Positions 47,782 to 60,397 of a stretch of DNA of 64,000 nt are shown piece by piece. This DNA is from Tetrahymena thermophila SB210 (lineage: Eukaryota > Ciliophora > Oligohymenophorea > Hymenostomatida > Tetrahymenidae): positions 186,001 to 250,000 of the forward strand of contig NW_002476508.1 of assembly GCF_000189635.1 (NCBI RefSeq), in the 5' to 3' direction. The notes under the pieces are model-generated. The model had not been told where the DNA came from. It searched no databases and worked only from the letters and a program-made list of their open reading frames with translations. Both the position numbers and the translations under genes were made by a program. Each line of letters starts with the position of its first letter. Positions within the stretch are counted from its first letter, which is position 1.

Positions 47782-50366
47782 TCAGTCTTAATAGTAGTAT
47801 TCAGATGATTTACGACTAGATCCACTTTATTTACCATCCTGACTTTATTCTGAGAAGGAGGCTTTTCTATCATTTCTTGCTATTTTATCAGTTCTTTCCT
47901 ATTATTTTTTTTAAGATTAATTATATTTAAATATTAAAATTATGTTTATTTACTTTGACTATTTGGAAAAAATTTGTTTCATTAAAATTTTATTGATCCT
48001 CCCAAGGCTATAGATCATTCATTAAGTTTGTTTTTTTCTTTTTTAAACTGGTTTAATTAGAGCATGAAAAAGGAGATACTTGCAAAGAATTTTATATTGA
48101 AAAGACCTATTTGTTTTTCTTTTGCTTGTGTGGAGAAGAAAAAAATGAACTTGATCTCCTTTTCTCCTTTTATTGCTAAAACTAGTCTTCTAAAAGATCA
48201 TATTCAGTTAATATAGAATGAGCATTATTTAGCTATCTATTATACTTAGATATTGAATTTTAGTTGATCATAATATCTCTATTTTAAGATATCTACTTAG
48301 GAACTTTGTCATCGTTATTATATTTATTTTTATAATAATTTTATAGAAAGAAAAAATCAGCACTGGTTTCTTCCATATGATTAGTGAGTGAAGTTTGTTA
48401 TGTTTCTGGAATATCTATATTTTCTAAATTGCTATTTGAAATATTAATGTTATTGTGATAGCTTTTAATATTCAAATGAGGTAAAACTATTTATTTGTTA
48501 TTCTAAGCACTCTCTGATTAATTTGCTTTATCAATGGAGTGCTAAATGTTATTTAAATCAGTAATAAGAGGATGCTGTTTTAATTTTATTCGAATAGGTT
48601 TTTAAGCATTACTTTATTTATTGTTTATTGTAGATTATTATGAAAAAACTTTATTTTAGTTAGAGCCATCTTAACTCGTAACATCTAAATTATACAAATC
48701 TTTCTTTGAAGGAGATTATCCTGAAACTACTTTTCCAATCTATGCTGTATTAGCCTTTTTTCTAAATGTTAATTTAAACCTTTCTTGTTCTAATTTATGA
48801 GGATCGTATAATTGCAAACTGACTGGTGATTTAAAATGTTCTGTATACAACTCCTCTGATTCTAAGTCTTCTTTATTGATGCTAGAATTATCTAAGTGAT
48901 ATTTAAGTTTGTCTTCTTTGCTTTTTAAAATATTTAATATAAATTTAAAGATATTTTATCAATTTGCCATTTCATATTATTTTGCTGAAAATGTTTAATT
49001 GATTTTAACATAATTAGATTTGTCAAAATAAATGAATTTCAATTATTTTATAAATGTACATAAAATATATTTTCAATTTGAAAATTTGTTTTTAGGTTTT
49101 TATAAAAATAAAATTTTGATTAATAAGCTATTTATTTAAAAGAAATTACATGAAGGGAGACTAGTACTATTAATATTCTGCAGCTAAGTTTAAACTTGAG
49201 TCAATATTTTTTTTATTATTTATTTTTGGAGATATTAATACATCAGGAGAAGTGTACTAGGAGATTTTGCTTCCATTATTATAACTTAAGCTACTTTCCC
49301 TATAATTTTTTTTTCCTTTTTATTTGTTTAGCATGTAAATCTTAGTCTTATTGCTAAAACCCCTGAAAGGTTGAAGATATGGTAAACAGAAATCCTCATT
49401 GTAAGCTTACAATTCTTTTTTTATTGAGGATAATGGTGATTGAAGACCTTGTGTGTGCTTGTTGAATCTTGTTTGCTGTAATTTATTTTATATAATTTTC
49501 TAAGCTTACTGATTAATTTTTGCAATCATTTTATCTTCAATATTGATATCGTTTCCATTGTATGTAGGAGAAGTATTTAGGTTATTACCATTCTGATCAA
49601 TCTTATCTTTCACATCTTGAAAAATCTTTTGATTTAGTTGTTTTTCTTGGTTAATAATGAAATCGAATTCGTTAGGTTTATTTATTTGGATATTATCAAG
49701 TATCTTTATGTTGTTAGATTTTGATGGAGAAATGCAGAGACTTTCTACATTTAAGTCTGTTATTTAATGTGTCATTTTCGATTAAGATTATAATAATTTT
49801 TTGCGTTCATTTTTTAAAAACATAGAATTCATATTTTTTTACAATTGCTAAGATTTAAGTTAAACTATCCACTCAAAACTGGAAACATGCTCATCATTAA
49901 AATCTATATTTAATTTTTATTTTTCAGCAAATCTGTATCCTGAGCTTCTGTATATTTGTTTATTCTTTTTAGATGTAGGTGCAGCACATTCTACAATACT
50001 ATTATTATCTAAATACTCAAGAGCTTGTAAATCTTTCTAAGGAGACTACTAATTATGAGATCTATACCTCTGCTTTTTATTCAAAAACCTATCAGTCCTT
50101 TCTTAGGAATAGGATTTAAGTTGAACAGGCTAACCTATGTTAACTTAATTGTATTTCTTGATCAGATTTTCTTGCTATTTAAGAATTGTTTTTGAATCAT
50201 ATATCGCTGGTTCAGTTTATGTCATGAATATAGGCTCATTTATGTTTTTTTATGCTTTGCTTTTGGTACTATTTTAAGCATTAATGTTCATACTAGTTTT
50301 TACTGCTAAGTTCTATGGTAATTAAGAGCTCTCAACTTCGTCTTATTTTTCATTTGAGTTTTTCAT
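47782..50366 (-). CDS. Low-complexity hypothetical protein
   Basis: Exons 50366-49150, 48920-47954 and 47898-47782; 2,301 nt, 766 aa, TGA stop. Rich in Asn, Gln, Lys and Ser with many SP motifs (CISPSKS, YTSPDVLISPK, SGQSPSKK) and a basic cluster near the end (KEKRRSSSFFSSPHKQKK). It ends in SSRKSSEYYYQD. No signal peptide, membrane segment or recognised domain, and probably largely disordered; the SP and RRSSS sites would suit proline-directed and basophilic kinases (inference). Introns (228 and 55 nt) splice in frame with consistent phases, which is the main evidence that this is a real gene. Confidence 0.75.
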
Positions 50367-50925
50367 AAATAATTTTAAAGAGTTTTTTGCTTCACTTTTT
50401 ATGTATAAAATTTAGCTATTTAGACTTTAACATATAAAGAATTATGAAAAATTGAAATGAATTAATTATATTATATTAAATTCATTGATTGATTTATTTA
50501 TTTGTTTGTTTTTTGTTTCCTGTTTGCTTATAAAAAAATATAAATAGATTGATGGACAGATAAAGAGATAGAAGTTGAGTGGAATTAAGAAATCTTTAAA
50601 CTTTTAAAAGAAGATTTAAGAATACTTAAATGAATAATTTGAAAACTATTTAAGAAATAAATATAAATATGAGTGATTAAGCTTAAAATGATATATTTGA
50701 ATAATAACCATTAATTTATTTTAATTTATATTAAGACTAAATAAAATAAGAAACAGTGTTAGCAGTAGTAACAAATAAGGTAAAAATCTCATAAATACAA
50801 ATATGAAGATTTTACAAAAATTACACTTTAATTAAATAAATAATTTCAAAATACTTTATAAATTTTATGTTTTATTTTTAAATTATTTGTTGTTTTTTTT
50901 TTACTCTTTAAATTTATTTATTTTT
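50367..50925. other. Intergenic between two minus-strand genes
   Basis: AT-rich upstream region of the low-complexity gene and 3' flank of the WD40 gene. No gene seen. Confidence 0.6.
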
Positions 50926-53314
50926 TCATTCCACTTACATTTTATCGCTACCAACTTACTTTGAATTATTTCCATTAGAACTGCTGGCTTCTTAGACTTC
51001 ATCTTCTTCCTCCTCATCTTCATTATCTTCGTCTTGAATATCTTCATTATCTTCTTCTTCATCCATCCTCCTAAATAATCCATTTTGTATTTAATTAACT
51101 CAATTGATAAAATTAAATAAATTACTGTTAAGATTCGGTTTATTAAGTCTTTTATTAGGGTAGAATTATTGACATTGTCCTAGGTTTAGAACTGTTTTTA
51201 TTACTATCTCCTTTCTAATAATAGTCAATTAAATTTTCTTTCAACTTTTAAAGGGCCTCTTCTTTTGGCATGTAAACCAAATCTAATGGTCTAAAAATTT
51301 AAAGCGAACCACCTCCCATAGTTTCATGCTCTAACTCCTAGCAGGTACTTAAAATACTCCATGGATTTTCTGTATTCCAATCAAAATCATTAATCACTCC
51401 TCTGTTTTAAAAATAATTAATATATTTATATGTTTTGCTTTAATAAATAAATAGATATCTTACTTTTAACCAAAATGAGTAAACATAGGTTTTTCAATTC
51501 CCTAAGCATCAAATTATGGGTCATCCTTGAAATATTTAATTTTAAACTTGAATAAAAATTCAATTAAAATAAAATGAAAAGCTATACTAAGTTATATATG
51601 TATAGATTGTCTGAGCCTATAGCTAAGTAATTGCTTGATGGTTAAAAGCGAATGCTCATAATAGCGTTTTTTTATTGATCACTAGGTAGGTTTACATTTG
51701 AAGGAATCAATATAGATCTTACTTTCTTCATTTTTCTGATGTCTATAAGAGCAGCATTACCATCGCTAGAGCCTGTTGCAACATAGTTTTCGTTCTTTAA
51801 GCTCCATTCAACGCAATTAATGTCATCCTCATGCAAATCTAAAAGCTATCATTATATTTTTAAATATCATGAAGAGGAAATTAAATATTTTTAAAAATAG
51901 TATTTCTTAAATTCTATTAATTAAAATAAACGAAAAAATGTTAGGGGAAGAAGGAAGGTTCTTAGATAATTTACTTCAAATTACTTTTCTGAAGAAGCCC
52001 TGATATCCCAACCTATCAGTCTTTTGTCATCTCCGACACTAACCAGAACATCTTTGTGTGCAGGAGAAAATGATAGATCCTCTATCATGTCAGTGTGTCC
52101 TGTGAGGCAATAGCTATTTTTCAACTTAACAGGTTCATTTTAGTTTCCAATAGAATTCAATTCTCTTTTTGTGAATTAAGGTGTATTAAATTACTACATA
52201 TAATTACTTGTAAGTCTAGTTTGATAATCATCTACATCCCAAATTAAAACACTCTAATCTTTACCTCCACTACCAATTCTATAATTATTTTTCGCCCAAT
52301 CTAATGCAAAACTAGGAGTCTTGCTTGTGTGTCCTATTAAACTGATATAAAACAAACAAACAAATTATTAAAATTTAAATATCATTTTCTTATTCCAAAT
52401 AAACACCAACTTTATTTAAAATTTAAAAATCCTTATAAATAGCTTGTTTATGATATTAATTAGAAAATGAGACAATATAAATAAAAAAATATGTAAAATA
52501 ATTACGTAAGATCAGGCATGTTAGCATGTATACCATCTCTAAATTAATTTTACTATCTATGTTTATCTAAATCCCATAAAAACACTTAGCTTGCATCATT
52601 TTTTGTAGCTAACAATTTAGGATTTAAATTACACTTCTTCATCATGTTAGCATCTCCCGGGTGAACAATAATTTATTTCACCTTTAAATTTTTATGTTTC
52701 TTCAAATTATCCTACAAGTAAACGTTTCTCAGTTCTTAGTTAAACTGCTTACCGACTTAGGGAATGTCTTTTGATTTATAAACAAATAATTAGGTCCATA
52801 TATTTTAAACATTTCAAAATCTCCAAAATGATATTTTCATTGATTTGCAAATGCTTATAATTTCAAATAGAAGCGGGTTATATTTGCTTATATCTTCTAT
52901 CTAAATATAAACTCTTAAAATCTATACTTTTCTCTAAAATACTAAAATTTCTAAGCCTTTTTAAGATCATTTAATCAAATAACGGCAACTAAAATAATCT
53001 ATTTACCTACTTGTGCAACAACTAGGAAACTTGGAAGTTTTTGCCAAGTGGTATCAGCTTCATTATATATACCATCAGTCCTGCAAGCAAAATAAACTCT
53101 TTGCTTTAATAATTCTGAATTTTCTGATATGATTGGACCCCAACTGCAAGTCGTACAAGGCCAATCCAAGTTATTGTCAAGCCTACAGATAAAAAAAAAT
53201 ATGAAAAACTTATTCTCTCAATATTAGCTATAAAATTTAAAATTATATTTACACATAATCATAGATATATGATTAATAAAGCTTCCATTTCTACTATTTA
53301 TCAGGGATATTCAT
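50926..53314 (-). CDS. WD40 histone-binding protein, RBBP4/MSI4(FVE)-like
   Basis: Nine exons (53314-53253, 53182-53007, 52820-52753, 52711-52506, 52341-51975, 51845-51588, 51546-51464, 51401-51126, 51070-50926), 1,641 nt, 546 aa. The N-terminus has the histone-binding helix signature of the RBBP4/CAF1-p48 family: KWKLYQSYIYDYV...LDWPCTTCSWGP. WD repeats follow with IVHPGDANMM, GHTSKTPSFALDW...VLIWDVDD, GHTDMIEDLSFSP...LIGWDIRA, HEDDINCVEW...AALIDIRK and INDFDWNTENPW. It ends in an acidic tail (MDEEEDNEDIQDEDNEDEEE) like plant MSI4/FVE. The family binds histones H3/H4 in chromatin assembly, deacetylase or Polycomb-type complexes in the nucleus. The FVE-like subgroup is favoured by the WGP motif and tail but not proven. 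Exon 3 and the short 41-nt introns are the least certain parts. Confidence 0.88.
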
Positions 53315-53583
53315 ATCTTAAATTAATTTGTGTTTAATTTAATAATTTTTTAATTTCTAAAAAATATTATCGCAGACAATCGTATTTATTTAATTAGTTA
53401 ATTAATTAATTTTTAATTGCTTCTAAGTTAATTACCAAACAACACAAAGAATAATTTGTTAAATAGAAACATCAAAAAATTACAAAATTTCTAAAATATT
53501 TTAATTTAAATGAAAATCAAATAAATTCATAAAAATTACAAATTATTTTTACAAAAAAATAACAATTTTAAAGTATTTTTTAT
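53315..53583. other. Short intergenic region
   Basis: 269 bp between the WD40 start and the stop of the J-domain gene, both on the minus strand. It must contain the WD40 promoter. AT-rich, no recognisable motif. Confidence 0.5.
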
Positions 53584-56535
53584 TCATTTTTGGTATAAAA
53601 ACTCTTCATAAGTTTCAAATATACTTAAGGAAGTAACTGAAACAAACAGAAGAGTTATGGTAGAGTAAAGAGCAATATGGGCATTATATTTGAAAAGTAA
53701 TGCAACAAATCCAAGGATAACAGTCATGACAGTCTTGTAATCAATGGCATTATTTTTCAAGCTTCTTAAAAGCATCTTTTTGTATAAAAAAACAAAAATT
53801 AAAATTTTGCTTTTTAAAATAAATTTAATAAAACGAAATAAATATTAAATATTTTTACCTTCAAAGGAGTGTCTTGAGAGAATTAAAATAGAGAAGATTC
53901 ATCTTGAGAGGATAAATAGTCATTTAGATATTCAAAATCAACTATATTATCTTGGAGATCAAGGATCCAATCATCGAATTCATTGATGTTATTGAGAAGG
54001 GCAATTTTCTTGTTTTCTTCAAGGAATGCAGCAGCATGGAGTTATTTAAGAGGATGGTTATGTTTAGGATCTTAGAGATAAGCTTCTAAAGTGTTTCTGA
54101 ATTTCCAGTGCTTATTTAAATCAATGACTACAAATTAGATATTGTGGAAATTATCAAATATTCTTTCCCCTGAAGTGAACTTTTCGATTGACTGAGATTT
54201 GTATTATTTTCTGTATTTGTTAGCAGATTCCAAAAATTTATCAAAATAAGGAGATTGCTTAAATAAAAAGATGCATAAAGTTTGGTAATCATTTTCAAAT
54301 TCTGATTCTTCGTCTAATCTAGTTTGTTAATTCTTGCAATAATACTTGAAATTCTCCTTTGAAATCTCAGGAGTAGCTCTGAAGTTCAAATAGTTCAATA
54401 TTTTATAGAATTTTTCGGCATTAAACTTTCTTCCAAATTCAAATTCATATTTATTTCTCACTTGTTTTTCTTCATCGTTGATGAAAACTATGAAATTCTT
54501 ACTTGTTTAGAAGGATGATTATATCTAAAGATAACATGTTATTAATATAAATTATAATATTCATTTCATTATAAATTAAAATATTACGCTGCTAGATTGG
54601 CCATAAGCATTTGTATAAAAGTTAAACTCTTTGTAATTCTAAATTTAATAAGTAAAATAATTAATCATCATAATTAAAAATTTTTTAATTACTTGTAAAG
54701 CAGCATATTTGAATTCAATAGGAATTCTATCAAGCTAAAATAGATAAACAATGTCAATCTTTTTGTTTGGCTCAAATTTTGACATTTCTTTGTATAATTA
54801 TGATGCCTATTCTTGTTTTATTTATATCAATTTGCTAATAACTGATTTCTACACAAACTTAGCTAATTCTAAATATTTAAAATTTTATTTTAATCATATA
54901 AAAGAGGCCTTAAAATTAATTTATACCAGCTTCAATATTGTAAGAACTAAAAGTAGCTAATTAAGGAGAATCATAGTGAGAGAACGAAAATATTGTGGGG
55001 AATATACGGGAAGGAATTGGAAGTCTTTGGACTAATTTGTAGTCAATTTCAGCGTTTACTCTACCGAATTTCACAATATGTCCATATGTATTAATAATAG
55101 TTTCCCAGAAAGGAGACATTCTCTTGCAAGAATCATCGCCATTCATATATATTTATATAATCCAAACATCAGTACTTTGCATTACCAATTAATCATAATT
55201 GTATTCATTCAAAGTAATAGCTTTACTCTTAATCTACTACAAAACACCATTAGTCTAAAATTAATAAAAATATTTTTTTAAATTTTTAATATCGTGCTAA
55301 GAAATTTTGATTGTTTTTAACTAATTAGCTAACTAACTAAATGAATGAATTAGAATTTGATCTAAGAGTTAAATATGAATTTATAAACCAAGGAAATTGA
55401 AATTTAAAACAAAATTGTTACAGAATCATAGTTTTCTCTCTTTTGTGCATTTCCTAAAACCTTCCAAGCTTCTGTGATTTTGTAGAATTTATCAATGCAA
55501 GATTCACCACAATTAGGGTTTTTATCAGGATGCCTTATTTAATGATTATTTAGAAAATAAATTGATTGATTAGTGTCAAATTTATTGTATGTATTTATAA
55601 TAAATTTTTCTTACCATATATTAGCTAATCTCTTATATGAATTTTTGATTTCTTATGCAGATGCACTAGATTCTACTTCTAAAATTCCATAAAGATTCTA
55701 TTATAAAAAGCTTAAAATAAGAATTTTTTTTGAAGAAGAATAATTGATTGAAATACATCAGAAGTCTCTTAATAAGAATATCTTCTATAGTTATCTCCAT
55801 AGTACTTAAATACAAACATTAAAGCTAGGGTTGCTACAAAGAAAATAACTACTAAGGGATCACAATAACTTTCATCTTTAGGATTTGATTTAAATAATTC
55901 CTAATCTGGTTCATCTTTCTATTTTTCTTTTCTAGCTGCCTTTTTTTCTTTTTCAGCTGCTTCCTTCTCTTTTTTTAACTTCTTTTTATCTACTTTTTCT
56001 TTTTTTGCTGTTTCTGATTCTTTTTTTTGATCCTACTTCTGTTCATTTTCAGAATCACTATCACTCAAGTTTTCTTATTCTATCTCTTCTTAATCAGAAT
56101 CATCTAAATCTTCCTATTAATAATTTTCCTCTTCTTCTTTTTCTTCTTTTTGAATTTTCTTTTCTTATTATTATTTCTTTTTAGGCTATTCTTTAGTCTT
56201 TTCTTGTTGGCTAGGCTATTATTGTTATTATTATTCTTTTTGTTGTTTTTCCTTCTTTTTTTTTTGATTTTAAGTGTCATTATTGATTTGCTTAATCTGT
56301 TCAAAAATATTCTTTTTTTATGTTAGATCTTCTTCAAGCTCATCATTTTCCTAATTTAATTTCTACTAATTTTGATTCAACAAAGCCTATTTTTATTCGA
56401 ACTTTCTATCTAGTTCGTCATCGTCTTAGTTTTCTAATTATGAATAATAAAAATGATTTTATTTAGAATATTTTATGCTCTTTCGAAATATAAGTTAATT
56501 TATTTTTATTTACTTTTGTTTTTTTTTGGGGCCAT
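53584..56535 (-). CDS. Membrane-anchored J-domain protein with thioredoxin-like domain (DNAJC16-like)
   Basis: Nine exons (56535-56514, 56433-55757, 55697-55615, 55533-55422, 55254-54927, 54868-54693, 54638-54588, 54524-53859, 53775-53584), 2,307 nt, 768 aa. Residues 1-197 are highly charged Lys/Glu/Gln coiled coil. A membrane segment at about 200-216 ([17 protein letters not shown]) follows. The J domain starts at 234 ([17 protein letters not shown]) with the HPD motif at 262-264. A thioredoxin-like domain runs from about 312 to 400 (VWIIQIYMN...[10 protein letters not shown]...PTIFSF) but has SCKRM instead of CxxC. A 300-residue polar region precedes two hydrophobic segments at about 720-752. 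The HPD motif implies stimulation of an Hsp70; the missing CxxC implies no redox activity. Topology suggests an ER chaperone-recruiting protein (inference). Confidence 0.85.
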
Positions 56536-57256
56536 TTCTTATTATATTTTTTACTTAACTTTCTTAGAAAAAATTTTATTTACTGATATTTATTCTTATC
56601 AAAACTAGTTGTGATTTGTGTTTCAGATATCTTTCTTTCTTCCTTTTTTTTGGACCAGATATCTATCTATCTAAACAAGTGTTTAAACTTGTTGACTAAA
56701 GCTAAAAAATGAATCAACTTAATAAAAATAATTTTTACTCATAAATCTAATATAAATTTATTTAAAATAAAAAAATTGACTAAAAATAGAAAATGAATTT
56801 TATAATTATAAAAGTAATTAAATATATTTTTTGCTTAAACAAATAAAGATTTAATGAAATGGATCTATCTATGTATCAATATATTTATCTTTGAATTTGC
56901 TATAATGATTGATTTATCCAGTGTTAAATATTATTAATCAATCTTTTTATCTATAAATTTATTGAATAATTTATTTATTTTGTGATTTTATTTTATTATA
57001 ATATCAAAAATAAGAATAAAAAATTGAAATAAAAACTGTGTTCGTTATATATATATATTTATCATAAGAGTTAAAGAAATAAAAAGAAATCAGATTAATT
57101 ATTGATAGTAGGTATAACTAAATATATAAATAAACAATTAACAATTAGCCATCTTATAAAAATATTAAAAAGTAAAAAAGATTTCAAGGATATCTAATAG
57201 GAAAAGAAAAAGACTTTAGCATATTAGGCTTATATTAGGCAAACAATTTTAAATAA
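56536..57256. promoter_or_regulatory. Divergent intergenic region
   Basis: 721 bp between the ATG of the J-domain gene (minus) and that of the Gln-rich gene (plus), so it holds both promoters. AT-rich with an (AT)n run near 57,045. No conserved motif could be assigned. Confidence 0.5.
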
Positions 57257-58214
57257 ATGCAACCACAATACGTAAAAAAAATTTACTGAAATCACTAATT
57301 TGCATCATGCTATTTTTTAAATATTTAGGCTAATTAGCAAGTAGATTTTAACTACTAAAAGGGGTAGATAAATTATGGTAAATCTCCTTACATACTTTAA
57401 TCTCCTTATAAGCTATCTTCAAGCTCAATAAATAGCTAAGTTAGCAAAAATAATGGTTAATACTCATCGCCAGTCCAAAATTTTTAGAGATCTCTTTAAG
57501 AATTGACATAATATCAGTAGTAAATGTAGTATAATTAAAATTTATAAGCTATACAGCAAAGTTAACAAAATTAACAACAATAATTGTCTTTTAATGCTAC
57601 TCCTTAGTCCTATGCAACTTACTAGTCTCCAACGAAATAAGATTATGTTCTTTTTGAGAGATAAGATCCTTATCAGCGTTTTAATGGAAATGGTTTGCAA
57701 TAAAATAAAATTAATAATATGCATCAGTAGTAACAATAGCCTTACTAAACTATCAATTAAATATAAAACAGATAACCTAATGTTTATTAAATTGCAACAT
57801 TAAATACAAATACATTTAATAGTTAGGACAGATTAAACACTTAATTAACTGAGCCAAATCAAATAAGGCAAACAAGATACAATAATAATGGATATGTAAG
57901 TTCAGATGTTTAAAGTATAAACAGTGCTTATAACTCAAGATACACTGATTAATAAGATAAAAGTATGTATGGATATTAAATAAACAAATAAAGATAGTTC
58001 ATGTCACCAGATTAAAAATCAGTTAGATCATAAAGGAAGGTAGTTAAATACTAAAAATTTATCTTATTTCTTTAAATATAATAAGAACATCTATTATTTT
58101 TTCAACAAACCAAGCAATGAATATATTTTAATTTTTTTAATATAGAAAATATTTTCTCCAATAAGTGATAAGACAATAGGATCAATCGAAAGTGAGTAAT
58201 AAATTAATAAATGA
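57257..58214 (+). CDS. Gln/Ser/Asn-rich low-complexity protein
   Basis: Exons 57257-57271, 57329-58039 and 58146-58214; 795 nt, 264 aa, TGA stop. Under the standard code it is riddled with stops; under the ciliate code it is a Q-rich protein (QYQQQMQYNQNLQAIQQSQQ) with repeated SP/YxSP motifs (KSPYILQSPYKLSSS; YATYQSPTK; QFMSPDQKS). It ends in KIFSPISDKTIGSIE. No membrane segment or recognised domain. The first exon encodes only five residues and is the weakest part of the model. Probably disordered; role unknown. Confidence 0.68.
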
Positions 58215-58399
58215 TATTAAGAATTTAAAAAAATCATCTTTAATTTAATAAAAATAGCATCACTTCGTTTTAGAAATATAGATAGGGTGGAGTTACCAAT
58301 AGATTGATTAGCTCATAGCAAGTAGAAAAAGAGAGCTTATTTAAGAGCTAGAACTAAAATAGATTTTTAACTTAATAATTTAATAGCGGATAGTCGATA
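58215..58399. other. Short intergenic spacer
   Basis: 185 bp between two plus-strand genes. AT-rich, nothing recognised; must carry the 3' end of one gene and the promoter of the next. Confidence 0.5.
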
Positions 58400-59138
58400 A
58401 TGTCAAACAGCATTTAAAACAGAATGTATTCATCTGATTCAGATAAAAAAAGAATATTTAGTCCAGTGATGGACTACTCTAAGCTTTCTCCTTTGACAAA
58501 GGATAATAATAAAATAGAAGAGGAAGAGGAGATAATTTATAAAGGAAATGCTATTAAATCAGCTATTTAGCCAACTTAGAATATTTAAAATAATTATTAT
58601 AATCGCTACAACTATCAAGAAGAAGAAGACTTCTCAAGTCCTAAGTTTTAAGATTTTGATTAAAATGGCAATGATGCTTTCAATCAAAGTGATGATTTAG
58701 CTGAAAAATTTTATGAAGCACAAACAAACGACAGAGAATAATCATCCTATTAATCTTTCAACAATTAAAATACGAGTAAATTGTTTGATTAGGATTTAAG
58801 TTAACTTTTTTTCTTAGGTTATGATGGATTTTAGAACTTCGAATATGAAAGAACAAAAGAGCAGATATCTCCTGAAAAGAATTCAGCTCTTAAATACTTA
58901 CAAGTAATAAATAAATTAGTTTAAAATATTTTAGTTAAATCTTAATTTTTTTTCTGACTAAACAAAAAAGGAGGAAAGAGTTAAAAGGTAATTAGATGGC
59001 GAGTTTAAAAAAAAGTAAGAATTAGAATAAACTTTAGCAAAAAGAAGAAAATTATTTTTCTAAGGAGTGTTTGGATTGGTAGTTTTAATTATTTTAACTA
59101 AAATTATATTAATGATTAATTCCTACTTTAGGAGTTGA
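58400..59138 (+). CDS. Probable tail-anchored membrane protein, hypothetical
   Basis: Exons 58400-58903 and 58971-59138; 672 nt, 223 aa. The start ATG at 58400 is used because the frame is open from it; an in-frame ATG at 58424 is an alternative. The N-terminal 160 residues are acidic and Gln/Asn/Ser-rich (KKRIFSPVMDYSKLSPLTK near residue 16). Exon 2 encodes a charged helix (EERVKRQLDGEFKKKQELEQ) and a single C-terminal membrane segment (GVFGLVVLIILTKIILMI) followed by only six residues, the layout of a tail-anchored protein with a cytosolic N-terminus. No domain recognised. Confidence 0.75.
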
Positions 59139-60039
59139 AAGAATTCAAGCAAAAAAACAAATAGACAAATAAAAAAAAATATTATATTTTACAAGGAATC
59201 CATACATTATAATAAGCACTTTTACCAAATGTTAGAAATAATTTTATTTTTAATTCATCAATTTAAATCTCTTAGTTTAATAATTTTTGCATAATTTATA
59301 GATGTATATAGTCATACCGTTCGTTAATAAATTTAATAATTGGCTTTATAATTAAGTCTAAATAATTAACTAAATATTCTATTTAATATTCTTTAATCAT
59401 AAACATCTTTGATATTATTTTTTTGTATAAATTAAATTTTTAATATATAAAACAAAATTATAAAATTATTATTATTAATCATTTTTTATTATCAAAAAAT
59501 TAATCTATGCTTTTGAGTTTAAAAATTAATAATAAATATTTAATGTTTTGATAATTTACTAAATCTAAAAGATTTAATAAATTCAAACAAAACAATATAA
59601 TATATTATAAGAATCAATTATATATTTTATTTATTTTTATAAAAATAATTATCCTTATTTTATTAAAATATTATTTCAATAATAAAAGTTTGGATTTTAA
59701 ATATCTTATTATTTGTAATTTATTACTGGTTTTCAATAAAAATTAATTAAAACTTATTTTTAAAACCACATGTTCAACTTAATGAATTCATTCATAATTG
59801 GATCATTAAATTATCCATAGAGGTGCTTTTATTTTATGATTTATCTATTTATTTTATTGAATGTTATTTATTCATATTGAATTAATATTTACTTTGATAA
59901 TAACAAAATTAGTTTTTATTTCAGATTTTTATTAAAATTTTACTCATCTATTTATTATAAATTAGTTATTAACTTAGGTATTTGCTGATCGATTGTAGCT
60001 TATTAAACCAAATATAAAATATTACGCAGCATAGATTTA
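59139..60039. other. Convergent 3' intergenic region
   Basis: About 900 bp between the stops of a plus-strand and a minus-strand gene. Extremely AT-rich; no gene seen. Confidence 0.6.
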
Positions 60040-60321
60040 TCAAGCATGCAATAATTTCATAGCTTTGGAGTAATTCTATAATATAGTCTTATACTTACTT
60101 TTCTCAAATAAATAAATTTTAACAAAAGGAACTTCGCAATTCATAACATAATTAGATTTAATTCTATCCATAGCCAACATCTCCCAGAAATTTTAAGCCT
60201 GATTTTTAAAGAGGAAGAGAATATTCTTTTTAGTTTTAGAATCAATAATAGTATTTTTCTGAACGAAGACCAGATTCACTTTTTTCCAAAAATTTAAATA
60301 ATATAAACGTAAATAAATCAT
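60040..60321 (-). CDS. Small protein, hypothetical (93 aa)
   Basis: A single open frame under the ciliate code from the ATG at 60321 to TGA. Composition is protein-like: a basic aromatic N-terminus (MIYLRLYYLNFWKKVNLVF), then KNILFLFKNQAQNFWEMLAM and VPFVKIYLFEK. It uses two internal UAA/UAG Gln codons. Not recognised; size and mix of strands and helices suggest a compact single domain. A GTAAGT at about 60,091 could start an intron, so the C-terminus may differ. It is divergent to the gene at 60394, with 72 bp between start codons. Confidence 0.55.
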
Positions 60322-60393
60322 TTTTTATTAACTTTCATGTTTTAATTGAGTTTATTATAACAGACCAAAAATGAATTATTATCAAGCTAAAGC
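60322..60393. promoter_or_regulatory. Very short divergent intergenic region
   Basis: Only 72 bp separate the ATG at 60321 (minus) from the ATG at 60394 (plus), so both 5' UTRs and any core promoter elements overlap or are minimal. It also contains most of the upstream ORF at 60371. Confidence 0.45.
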
Positions 60394-60397
60394 ATGA
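60371..60397 (+). promoter_or_regulatory. Upstream ORF overlapping the main start (ATGA)
   Basis: An ATG at 60371 opens an eight-codon frame (MNYYQAKA) whose TGA at 60395-60397 overlaps the main ATG at 60394-60396. If transcribed, it would set up termination-reinitiation control of the downstream gene (inference). Confidence 0.4.
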
